From Chryseobacterium gleum (lineage in GTDB: Bacteria; Bacteroidota; Bacteroidia; Flavobacteriales_D; Crocinitomicaceae), in assembly GCA_945877045.1 (NCBI GenBank), contig CAMCQW010000134.1, positions 1 through 5,830 on the forward strand: 5,830 nt of DNA. Direction: 5' to 3'. This document shows, piece by piece, positions 1-5,830 of this stretch. The notes under the pieces are model-generated. The model ran no database searches. It was not told where the DNA came from and worked only from the letters and a program-made list of their open reading frames with translations. Every line of letters starts with the position of its first letter. Position 1 is the stretch's first letter. The position numbers and the translations under genes were made by a program.

Positions 1-75
1 AAAAGAAGGTCGTTTTTTAAAGCAGGATTAAGTTTGGGGGCAATCTCCCTGATTGAACCTATCAAAGGTGCCGAT
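1..75 (+). other. Twin-arginine (Tat) signal peptide of the glycosylasparaginase
   Basis: The first visible codons read KRRSFFKAGLSLGAISLIEP. RRSFFK fits the Tat consensus (S/T)RRxFxK, and a moderately hydrophobic stretch follows. The initiator codon must lie a few codons upstream of base 1. A TTG at 34-36 could be picked as the start, but using it would remove the twin-arginine motif and half of the hydrophobic segment. The cleavage site is not obvious; an A-x-A-like stretch near ADLFA (residues 24-28) is one candidate, so the right end given here is approximate. Confidence 0.75.
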
Positions 76-987
76 CTATTTGCAAATTCTTTTGAAGGAA
101 CAACTACTGGTCCTATTGTTTTATCAACTTGGGTTCATGGATTAGAGGCGAATCGTGCTGCATGGGAAGTCCTGAGTAAAGGAGGAAGTGCAGTAGATGC
201 TGTGGAGAAAGGGGTGCGTGTTACGGAAGCAGATTTGACGAATCGAAGTGTTGGAGTTGGTGGAAGACCGGACCGGGATGGTCACGTTACCTTGGATGCT
301 TGTATCATGGATGAAAAATCGAGGTGTGGGGCTGTAGCTTTTATGGAGGGAATTGCACACCCAATTTCAGTAGCTAGAGCAGTAATGGAATCTACGCAAC
401 ATGTTATGTTGGTTGGAGAAGGTGCAGAGAAGTTTGCGATTGAAAATGGTTTTGAACAAGCAAAAATGCCTATCCCTGAAGTGAAAAAAGATTGGCAAGA
501 ATGGAAAAAGGAAAATAAGGATCTGTTTAAGAAACCTATTATTAATCATGAGAATCATGATACCATTGGAATGATTGCCATGGACAGTAAAGGTAATTTG
601 AGTGGTGCTTGTACCACAAGTGGCTGGGCTTATAAAATGCACGGACGAGTAGGGGATTCTCCCATTATTGGTGCTGGGCTATTTGTGGATAATGAAGTGG
701 GTGCGGCAACGTCTACCGGACTAGGCGAGGCTATTATCCGCGTTTCGGGAAGTAGTATGGTGGTAGAATTAATGCGATATGGGTACACGCCATTAGATGC
801 TTGCAAAGAAGTTGTTAATCGAATAATAAAAAAGCACAGCGATCTTAGTAATCTTCAATGTGGTTTCATTGCTATCGATAAGAAAGGAAATGTTGGCGCA
901 TATTCTGTTTACGCAGGATTCAATTATGCCCTAAAAACCTCCACTGAGGATAAAATGGTCGACGCTGGATTTGATCGGAATTGGTAA
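1..987 (+). CDS. N4-(beta-N-acetylglucosaminyl)-L-asparaginase (glycosylasparaginase), Tat-exported, 5' end cut by window
   Basis: This Ntn-hydrolase cleaves the amide bond between GlcNAc and asparagine, the last step of N-glycoprotein breakdown. The open frame runs from base 1 with no start codon, so the gene begins just outside the window; 328 residues are visible, close to the roughly 340-residue precursor of the E. meningoseptica enzyme. Numbering visible residues from base 1, the autocleavage site is NHDTIGM, with Asp187 before the nucleophile Thr188 (codon 562-564). Thr206 in CTTSG, Arg216 and Asp219 in GRVGDSP, and Thr239-Gly240 lie 18, 28, 31 and 51-52 residues after the nucleophile, which matches the spacing I recall for the E. 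meningoseptica active site. Trp44 in STWVHG is the likely N-terminal active-site tryptophan. The precursor should self-cleave into an alpha chain (to 187) and a beta chain of 141 residues. The N-terminus is a twin-arginine signal, so it should act in the periplasm. The beta-mannosidase gene follows after 37 bp. The related plant-type isoaspartyl peptidase/asparaginase family is less likely given the specific match. Confidence 0.93.
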   Translation, partial: KRRSFFKAGLSLGAISLIEPIKGADLFANSFEGTTTGPIVLSTWVHGLEANRAAWEVLSKGGSAVDAVEKGVRVTEADLTNRSVGVGGRPDRDGHVTLDACIMDEKSRCGAVAFMEGIAHPISVARAVMESTQHVMLVGEGAEKFAIENGFEQAKMPIPEVKKDWQEWKKENKDLFKKPIINHENHDTIGMIAMDSKGNLSGACTTSGWAYKMHGRVGDSPIIGAGLFVDNEVGAATSTGLGEAIIRVSGSSMVVELMRYGYTPLDACKEVVNRIIKKHSDLSNLQCGFIAIDKKGNVGAYSVYAGFNYALKTSTEDKMVDAGFDRNW

Positions 988-1001
988 GATGGCTAGGTTT
1001 T
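970..1001 (+). promoter_or_regulatory. Possible Bacteroidota-type promoter before the beta-mannosidase gene
   Basis: TTTG at 970-973, inside the end of the glycosylasparaginase gene, is followed 20 bp later by TAGGTTTT at 994-1001. The known Bacteroidota sigma-ABfr consensus is TTTG, then about 19-21 bp, then TAnnTTTG, so this pair matches except for the last base. It lies 24-33 bp before the two candidate start codons. It might give the beta-mannosidase gene its own transcription, although the short spacing also fits read-through from the gene before. In AT-rich DNA such a match can arise by chance. Confidence 0.3.
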
Positions 1002-1024
1002 AACTCTAGGTATCTGATTTCTTA

Positions 1025-3499
1025 ATGTTTTTTATGAAAAATATAATTGGCTTATTTTTTCTATTCGTTTCTGTTTGCTCCTTCGCGCAACAGGAATTGT
1101 CATGGGAATATTTTCATCCGATAAAAAAGGAATGGTTAGCTTTTGGAAATGCAGGGAGTATTCAAGAAAAATTAATGGAGGCTGGGGAACTTCCAAATCC
1201 GTTTTTTGGGGATAATGAAAAGGAATTCCAGTGGGTCGAGGAACATGTGTGGAAGTTTAGAAGTACATTTTATCTTTCAGATAAGGAATTGAGCGCAGAA
1301 AGTTTGATTTTAAATTTTCCCAATATTGATACCTATGGAGAAGTTACGATCAATGAGACTATTCTTGGAAGTACTTCTAATTTTTTTATTCCTCATAATT
1401 TTGAGATTAAAGATGTAGCGAAACCGGGTAATAATGCTGTTTATGTGACAATTACGCCACCGGTATTGTATCATAAATCACGCTACGAAACGGAAAATTT
1501 CCATTACCCGGCTCCTAATGACCTTGCCAAAATTAAGGCAGCTCCTTTAAGTCGAAAACCTCAATTTCAGTTTGGCTGGGATTGGGCTTTGAGAATGAAT
1601 ACCATCGGGTTTTCAAAGCCAGTACAACTTATTACTGCTGGAACGAATTCTATTCAGCATTGTGTGGTGAATACTTTGTATCAATCGAGTAATGCGGCCA
1701 CTTTATTGTATGTGATGGATACCAAAGTTCCTATAAACGGAGGCGCGATTTCTTCGGCATTGTTTGGAGTGCATCCATTGATTATAGATTCGCTTCCATC
1801 GAAGCATTTTCAGTTTGATTTTCAATTAGAAAACCCAAAATTATGGTGGCCTGTAGGTTTTGGAGAAGCAAATTTATACACGGATACCTTGCGATTGTTA
1901 AATTCAAAAGGCGAGGTCCTTGATCAACTTATTATTGACTTTGGGGTGCGTACAGCTCAATTAGTGCAGACACCAGACGAATGGGGTACATCCTATGAAT
2001 TTAAGGTAAATGACATTCCTATTTTTTGCAAAGGCGCCAATTACATTCCTCAATCCGTTTTTCCGGCTGCCGTAAAGGATCTTGAAATTGAACAAATGAT
2101 TGATCAAATGTTTGCTGCCAATTTTAACATGGTACGTGTTTGGGGTGGCGGAGAATATCCAGGTGATGTTTTTTATAAAACCTGCGATAAAAAAGGCTTG
2201 TTGGTGTGGCAAGATTTAATGTTCGCTTGTGCCATGTATCCAGGAGACAATGAATTTTTAAGTAATGTAGAAAATGAATTGAACTATCAAATACCACGAA
2301 TTTCCGCGCACCCTAGCGTCATTCTTATAAATGGCAACAACGAAGTGGATGTGGCTTGGAAGAATTGGGGCTTCCAACTACAGTATTCCTTAAGTGATAA
2401 ATCGCAAAAAGTGATTGAAAAAGCGTACAAAGATTTGTTTCATACACTTGCCAATAAGGTAGTTTCTACCTGGACAACTACCTCCTACATACATACTTCG
2501 CCACTCAGTAATTGGGGAAAAGATGAATTGTATAATCATGGCTCACAGCATTATTGGGGGGTATGGCACGGAAAGGATCCAATGTCGAATTTTGCAACAA
2601 AAATTGGGCGCTTTAATGCGGAATATGGATTTCAAAGTTTTCCTGAATACTCAACCTTGGCAAAATTCTCAGAAAAAAAAGATTGGTTACTTTCCTCTTC
2701 GGTGATGAAACACCACCAAAAAAGTTATGTGGGAAATGGCATGATTGAGAAGCAATCTAATCTTCTCTATGGTCCAACGGATGATTTTGAGGAGTTGGTG
2801 TATCGGTCGCAACTTACGCAAGCTTATGCTGTTTCTTCAGCCATCAATGGGCATCGATTAGACGCGCCACGATGCATGGGAACGCTTTACTGGCAGTTAA
2901 ATGATTGCTGGCCGGCACCAACTTGGTCGAGTATTGATTATTATGGTAACTGGAAAGCGCTTCATTACACTGTCCGTGATGATTACAGGCAAGTTGCTAT
3001 ATTGAAAAAGACGGATTCTAAAGGGAATGTACAATTGTTTTTAAAGTCTGATGATCCAAAAAGCAATGAAAGTGCTGTTCAGGTAGTTATAGAAGTCTAT
3101 AATTTAGAGGGGATTATTCAATCTAGTTCAACTCAAAAAATAGCCATATCTTATATGGAGCAAATTTCATTGGGAACATTTAAGAAGCAAAACCAACTTG
3201 TAAAAGTGTTAGTTGGGAACCAATACGAACGGACCTTTCTTCTTAGCCAACAAAAATCCTTTCAGGGAAATGTGAAAGCGCTTGTAACTATAAAGCTAAA
3301 CGATATAGATACCGTTAATAAAACAGCCGTAATTGAAATCAATAATGATAAATTTTTAGCGGATTTTTGGCTCTATTCGAATCAGGAGGGGGTGCGGTTT
3401 GATCAGAATTTCATTCATTTATTACCTGGAAATCACTTCTTTACTATTACGTTTGAAAGTTTACCTCTGTTAGAAGATTTTAATTATAGGTTCCGATAA
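1025..3499 (+). CDS. Secreted beta-mannosidase, glycoside hydrolase family 2
   Basis: A retaining exo-beta-mannosidase that releases terminal beta-linked mannose, for example from Man-beta-1,4-GlcNAc of the N-glycan core or from beta-mannan oligosaccharides. It has 824 residues, a normal length for the family. Residues 1-21 form a Sec signal peptide ending in SFA before QQ, so periplasmic or extracellular location is expected. By family architecture it has an N-terminal jelly-roll domain (about 25-200, ending near RKPQFQFGWDW at 178-187), a beta-sandwich (about 205-315), a TIM barrel (about 330-690, opening with FCKGANYIP) and C-terminal beta domains. The acid/base is Glu440 in NGNNE and the nucleophile Glu533 in NAEYGFQSFP. 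They are 93 residues apart, the same as E462/E555 that I recall for Bacteroides thetaiotaomicron BtMan2A. RVWGGGEYPG (371-380) and WQDLMFACAMYP (395-406) are typical of beta-mannosidases rather than GH2 galactosidases or glucuronidases. Neither ATG 1025 nor ATG 1034 has a Shine-Dalgarno sequence; 1034 (MKNIIGLFF) gives the more classical signal peptide and is equally possible. Confidence 0.94.
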   Translation: MFFMKNIIGLFFLFVSVCSFAQQELSWEYFHPIKKEWLAFGNAGSIQEKLMEAGELPNPFFGDNEKEFQWVEEHVWKFRSTFYLSDKELSAESLILNFPNIDTYGEVTINETILGSTSNFFIPHNFEIKDVAKPGNNAVYVTITPPVLYHKSRYETENFHYPAPNDLAKIKAAPLSRKPQFQFGWDWALRMNTIGFSKPVQLITAGTNSIQHCVVNTLYQSSNAATLLYVMDTKVPINGGAISSALFGVHPLIIDSLPSKHFQFDFQLENPKLWWPVGFGEANLYTDTLRLLNSKGEVLDQLIIDFGVRTAQLVQTPDEWGTSYEFKVNDIPIFCKGANYIPQSVFPAAVKDLEIEQMIDQMFAANFNMVRVWGGGEYPGDVFYKTCDKKGLLVWQDLMFACAMYPGDNEFLSNVENELNYQIPRISAHPSVILINGNNEVDVAWKNWGFQLQYSLSDKSQKVIEKAYKDLFHTLANKVVSTWTTTSYIHTSPLSNWGKDELYNHGSQHYWGVWHGKDPMSNFATKIGRFNAEYGFQSFPEYSTLAKFSEKKDWLLSSSVMKHHQKSYVGNGMIEKQSNLLYGPTDDFEELVYRSQLTQAYAVSSAINGHRLDAPRCMGTLYWQLNDCWPAPTWSSIDYYGNWKALHYTVRDDYRQVAILKKTDSKGNVQLFLKSDDPKSNESAVQVVIEVYNLEGIIQSSSTQKIAISYMEQISLGTFKKQNQLVKVLVGNQYERTFLLSQQKSFQGNVKALVTIKLNDIDTVNKTAVIEINNDKFLADFWLYSNQEGVRFDQNFIHLLPGNHFFTITFESLPLLEDFNYRFR

Positions 3500-3502
3500 C
3501 CT
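3488..3502. terminator. Weak hairpin at the tail-to-tail gene junction
   Basis: AGGTT (3488-3492) and AACCT (3498-3502) can pair around a 5-base loop, overlapping the stop codon of the beta-mannosidase gene and the 7-bp gap. On the + strand it is followed by an interrupted T-rich stretch (3502-3517). A five-pair stem with only two G-C pairs is weak, and the - strand side has no T run. It is the only terminator-like structure I see between the two convergent units. Confidence 0.2.
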
Positions 3503-3506
3503 TTGT

Positions 3507-4781
3507 CTACTTATTTTTCAATTCAAGTGTGAAATAATACACATCCAACCATCCTTTCCATTTTCGTTTTTCGCCAAGCGTTTCATTATGCCAAATGAAA
3601 ATGAAATCTCCCCCGTATCTTTTAACCTCTTCCCATAATTGCTGGATCTTTTCTTTTGCTTCCGTAGGGCTGAGTTTTAAATATTGATTTAAGGTTCCAT
3701 CCATATAGACGAATGGGTGTATGCGTAATGTCGTGACTGCATTGGTAGAAAGATCAAACCAAAGAAACGAATGGGCCGTCCCTGCTCTAAATCCAACGAT
3801 ATCTGCATAACCCATGGTGTAATCATCGGTGATTTCATTGTCAATTAATGACTGGTAACTTAGTGGGAACTCAAGTTTTAAGTAATGCTGCCGACTTTTA
3901 TGCACCCTGTCAGCGATAATTTCTTCTAATCGTTCAATTTCTTGGTGTAAGTAATAATAATAGGTAGTTGATTTATAACTGGGATGAATGCCTATTTCAG
4001 CTCGCTCATTCATTCTCCGAATTAATTTTTGATGTTTTGGGTGTTTATAGGATAAGTTTTTATCATATTTAGCATAATCCCCAAGCAGCCAAAATAGAAG
4101 AACAGAAAAACCCTTGTTTTGAGTTTCTTCAATAATATCATAGGTATCAAAGGGGTCTTTTTTTAAGCCGCTTTGTACATTTTGACGTTCTAATAATCGC
4201 CGTGTGTGTCCGGTAATGGCATCTCGTAAATTTGCCATAGATGAACGAATAAATCCTTTGTGCTTATAGGCATAGGCATTGTCAATATCGAAAGTAGGCA
4301 AAAACTGAAAGTCTTTACTGTTGGTATTTGATGAAATAGCAAGGAAATCTAAAATTGCTTCGCTCCAACGATCACACATTGCTTTTTCATGCCAAGCGAA
4401 TCTAAATAAAGTTGAATTTTTCCCTTCAAATCGCCCGTGTTTATCGCGTAACTTGGAATTATATTCTTCCATTCTGCTAAGAATATAGAATATGCTTGAA
4501 AGGGGATCCACCACATCATCGAATTGAAGGCAATCAAGTCCGTTAAATTCTCCTCTATTTAGATCGTATTCTTTTATTTTTTGATCAAAAAGAAGGGGAG
4601 AGGGTAGTATTTTTTTAACGTTCTCAAAATGTCGGTCAGAATAATTAAGTCGCTGACCATCAAGTCTTTCAAATACTACGAAATCATCACATAGGACATA
4701 GTCAATTCCCCTTGTCTTAAAAATAAAGTCAAGGGTGTAAACAAGTCTGTTTGATATGGTTTCTGAGTAAATAAAAAGCAT
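3507..4781 (-). CDS. Polysaccharide-deacetylase-like protein (Bacteroidota DUF7033 / NodB-like type)
   Basis: This 424-residue protein resembles Bacteroidota proteins annotated as polysaccharide deacetylase family with an N-terminal DUF7033 domain (about 1-155), followed by a divergent carbohydrate esterase 4 (NodB-like) barrel. NodB enzymes remove N- or O-acetyl groups from polysaccharides using a metal held by Asp-His-His. Visible motifs are TFDIDNAY (163-170) in the place of the TFDD motif, EIGIHPSYKS (262-271) at the His motif, SRQHYLKL (296-303), GFRAGTAHSF (330-339) and IWHNE (396-400). The second metal histidine expected four residues after His266 is Lys270, so metal binding, and therefore deacetylase activity, is uncertain. 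No signal peptide or membrane segment is seen, so a cytoplasmic role is likely. Its ATG shares one base with the stop of the upstream epimerase gene, which points to translational coupling and a role in surface-polysaccharide synthesis. The substrate cannot be told from the sequence. It ends 7 bp from the convergent beta-mannosidase gene. Confidence 0.82.
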   Translation of the reverse strand: MLFIYSETISNRLVYTLDFIFKTRGIDYVLCDDFVVFERLDGQRLNYSDRHFENVKKILPSPLLFDQKIKEYDLNRGEFNGLDCLQFDDVVDPLSSIFYILSRMEEYNSKLRDKHGRFEGKNSTLFRFAWHEKAMCDRWSEAILDFLAISSNTNSKDFQFLPTFDIDNAYAYKHKGFIRSSMANLRDAITGHTRRLLERQNVQSGLKKDPFDTYDIIEETQNKGFSVLLFWLLGDYAKYDKNLSYKHPKHQKLIRRMNERAEIGIHPSYKSTTYYYYLHQEIERLEEIIADRVHKSRQHYLKLEFPLSYQSLIDNEITDDYTMGYADIVGFRAGTAHSFLWFDLSTNAVTTLRIHPFVYMDGTLNQYLKLSPTEAKEKIQQLWEEVKRYGGDFIFIWHNETLGEKRKWKGWLDVYYFTLELKNK

Positions 4782-5830
4782 TATAAATCGCTAATAATTT
4801 TTGAACAAATAAATTCCGCCGCTTTCGCATCGCCATATAAAGTAGGAAATGTAAAATCGTTACGCGACCTTAGCGTGTTAAAAGCCTGAATGATTTTAGT
4901 TTCATCAGCTCCCGCTAATAGGGCATTTCCATTCTGGACAATTTCAATCCATTCTGTCTGCTCACGTAATATAATACAAGGTTTTCCAAAAAAGAAAGCT
5001 TCTTTTTGTAAGCCTCCGCTATCGGTAATAATTAACTGTGCATTTTTTTCGAGTGCTATAATAGATAAAAAACCGGTAGGAGGGATCAGTTTAATTTTGT
5101 TATTTGAAGCTAATAAAGCTTTTGTTTCGGGTAGTAACCCCTCTTCCATTTTTTTACGCGCTCGTGGATGTAGCGGCAGTATGATCGTCCATCCGGAATC
5201 TTGTTGAATTTTTAATAAAGCACGGAAAATGGCATTCAACTTATCGGCATCATCGGTATTTGAATCTCGATGTATCGTGCACAAAATAAATTTTTCATTG
5301 GTAATTCCAAGCTCATTAAGTATAGTGGATTTTTGTGCTGATAGTTCGGCAAAATACATGCTGTTATCGTACATTACATCGCCACAATGATAAATATTTG
5401 CTTGATCTATATTTGCTTTGGTGTGGATTGTCAGATCAAATCCTTCCTTGGCTAAATTCTCCAATCCATTGGAACTTGGTGTAAAAAGTAGGGTGGACAT
5501 ATGATCGCAAGCAATTCGATTAAGTTCTTCTGGCATCGCTTTGTTAAAACTACGCAAACCCGCCTCCACATGAATAAGTGGAATGTGCATTTTTGCCGCG
5601 GCTAAAGCTCCGGCAACGGTTGAGTTTGTGTCGCCATAAACTAAAACGGCATCTGGCTTTTCAAGGATAAATATTTCTTCTAATCCAATCATCATTTTCC
5701 CTGTTTGAGCGCCATGATTACCACTTCCAATTTGTAAATTATGATTTGGCGATGGAATTCCCAATTCTGTAAAAAACACCTCTGACATATTTTCATCGTA
5801 GTGTTGCCCAGTATGAACAATAATTTCTTC
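4781..5830 (-). CDS. wecB: Non-hydrolysing UDP-N-acetylglucosamine 2-epimerase family protein (WecB/WbpI-like), 5' end cut by window
   Basis: This enzyme family interconverts UDP-GlcNAc and UDP-ManNAc for surface polysaccharides. The frame stays open to base 5830, where the extra codons read EEIIVHTGQHYDEN before the Met at 5786-5788. That is a conserved family motif, so this Met is internal and the start lies outside the window. About 349 residues are visible; families of about 370 suggest some 20-25 are missing, including the usual VxGxRPqxIK segment. Numbered from the internal Met, the GT-B-fold motifs are YGDTNST (51-57), HVEAGLRS (73-80), MPEELNR (85-91), TIHRDSN (171-177), TDSGGLQKEA (255-264) and REQTEW (275-280). 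The GSGNHGAQTGKM stretch (21-32) and HTGQHYDENMS resemble the sub-group that includes WbpI, the 2-epimerase for UDP-2,3-diacetamido-glucuronate, so the exact substrate is open. The gene is directly followed by, and overlaps by one base, the deacetylase-like gene. The wecB symbol is for the family, not a proven substrate. Confidence 0.9.
   Translation of the reverse strand, partial: EEIIVHTGQHYDENMSEVFFTELGIPSPNHNLQIGSGNHGAQTGKMMIGLEEIFILEKPDAVLVYGDTNSTVAGALAAAKMHIPLIHVEAGLRSFNKAMPEELNRIACDHMSTLLFTPSSNGLENLAKEGFDLTIHTKANIDQANIYHCGDVMYDNSMYFAELSAQKSTILNELGITNEKFILCTIHRDSNTDDADKLNAIFRALLKIQQDSGWTIILPLHPRARKKMEEGLLPETKALLASNNKIKLIPPTGFLSIIALEKNAQLIITDSGGLQKEAFFFGKPCIILREQTEWIEIVQNGNALLAGADETKIIQAFNTLRSRNDFTFPTLYGDAKAAEFICSKIISDL

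Noticed and set aside
34..36. TTG as the start codon of the glycosylasparaginase
   Set aside because: The frame is open to base 1 and the upstream codons encode a Tat signal, so the gene is truncated by the window edge.
142..642. Two open frames on the - strand opposite the glycosylasparaginase (142-360 and 367-642)
   Set aside because: They lie fully antisense to a well-supported enzyme gene and their translations show no recognisable domain or gene-like start context.
1052..1099. Lipoprotein signal in the beta-mannosidase (cysteine in VSVCSFAQQ)
   Set aside because: Residue -1 to the cysteine is Val, which does not fit a lipobox; cleavage after SFA before QQ is a better Sec signal peptidase I site.
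1961..2705. Open frames within the beta-mannosidase gene (1961-2212 on -, 2523-2705 on +)
   Set aside because: They overlap the catalytic TIM barrel coding region in other frames and show no independent features.
3515..3535. Short inverted repeat TTTCA...TGAAA near the deacetylase-like gene end
   Set aside because: It is a 5-bp AT-rich match within coding sequence, expected by chance, and is not followed by a T run.
4349..5207. Open frames overlapping the deacetylase-like and epimerase genes (4349-4537 on -, 4890-5207 on +)
   Set aside because: They are out-of-frame shadows of conserved coding sequence with no recognisable protein features.
5786..5788. ATG (on the - strand) as the start of the epimerase
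   Set aside because: Fourteen more in-frame codons to the window edge encode the conserved IIVHTGQHYDEN motif, so this Met is internal.

Overview
The window looks like chromosome of a member of the Bacteroidota, probably a Flavobacteriia- or Sphingobacteriia-like relative. The evidence is AT-rich coding DNA, absence of clear Shine-Dalgarno sequences before the two visible internal starts, a signal peptide ending in ...SFAQQ, a TAnnTTTG-like promoter element, a glycosylasparaginase closely resembling the Elizabethkingia (Flavobacterium) meningosepticum enzyme, and a polysaccharide-deacetylase-like protein of a type common in this phylum. This assignment is inferred from family resemblance; no taxonomic marker gene is present.

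Layout: four genes form two pairs that meet tail to tail. On the + strand are a 5'-truncated, Tat-exported glycosylasparaginase (1-987) and a secreted GH2 beta-mannosidase (1025-3499), separated by 37 bp. On the - strand, reading from the right edge, are a 5'-truncated non-hydrolysing UDP-GlcNAc 2-epimerase family protein (5830-4781) and a polysaccharide-deacetylase-like protein (4781-3507), which share one base in a TAATG stop/start overlap. The two convergent stop codons are only 7 bp apart. Nearly all of the window is coding; the only gaps are 988-1024 and 3500-3506.

How the genes work together: the left pair is catabolic. Beta-mannosidase removes the beta-1,4-mannose of the N-glycan core (or of mannan-derived oligosaccharides), and glycosylasparaginase splits the GlcNAc-Asn bond that remains when a glycoprotein has been digested. 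Both carry export signals, so they fit a periplasmic route for taking apart eukaryotic N-glycopeptides. The right pair is anabolic and belongs to a surface-polysaccharide locus: the epimerase makes a ManNAc-type nucleotide sugar (or the diacetamido-uronic acid equivalent), and the deacetylase-like protein probably acts on the polysaccharide or an intermediate.

I found no mobile element, CRISPR array, RNA gene or clearly new system. The points most worth a second look are the exported N-glycan-core pair, the altered metal-binding motif in the deacetylase-like protein, and the sub-family identity of the epimerase.
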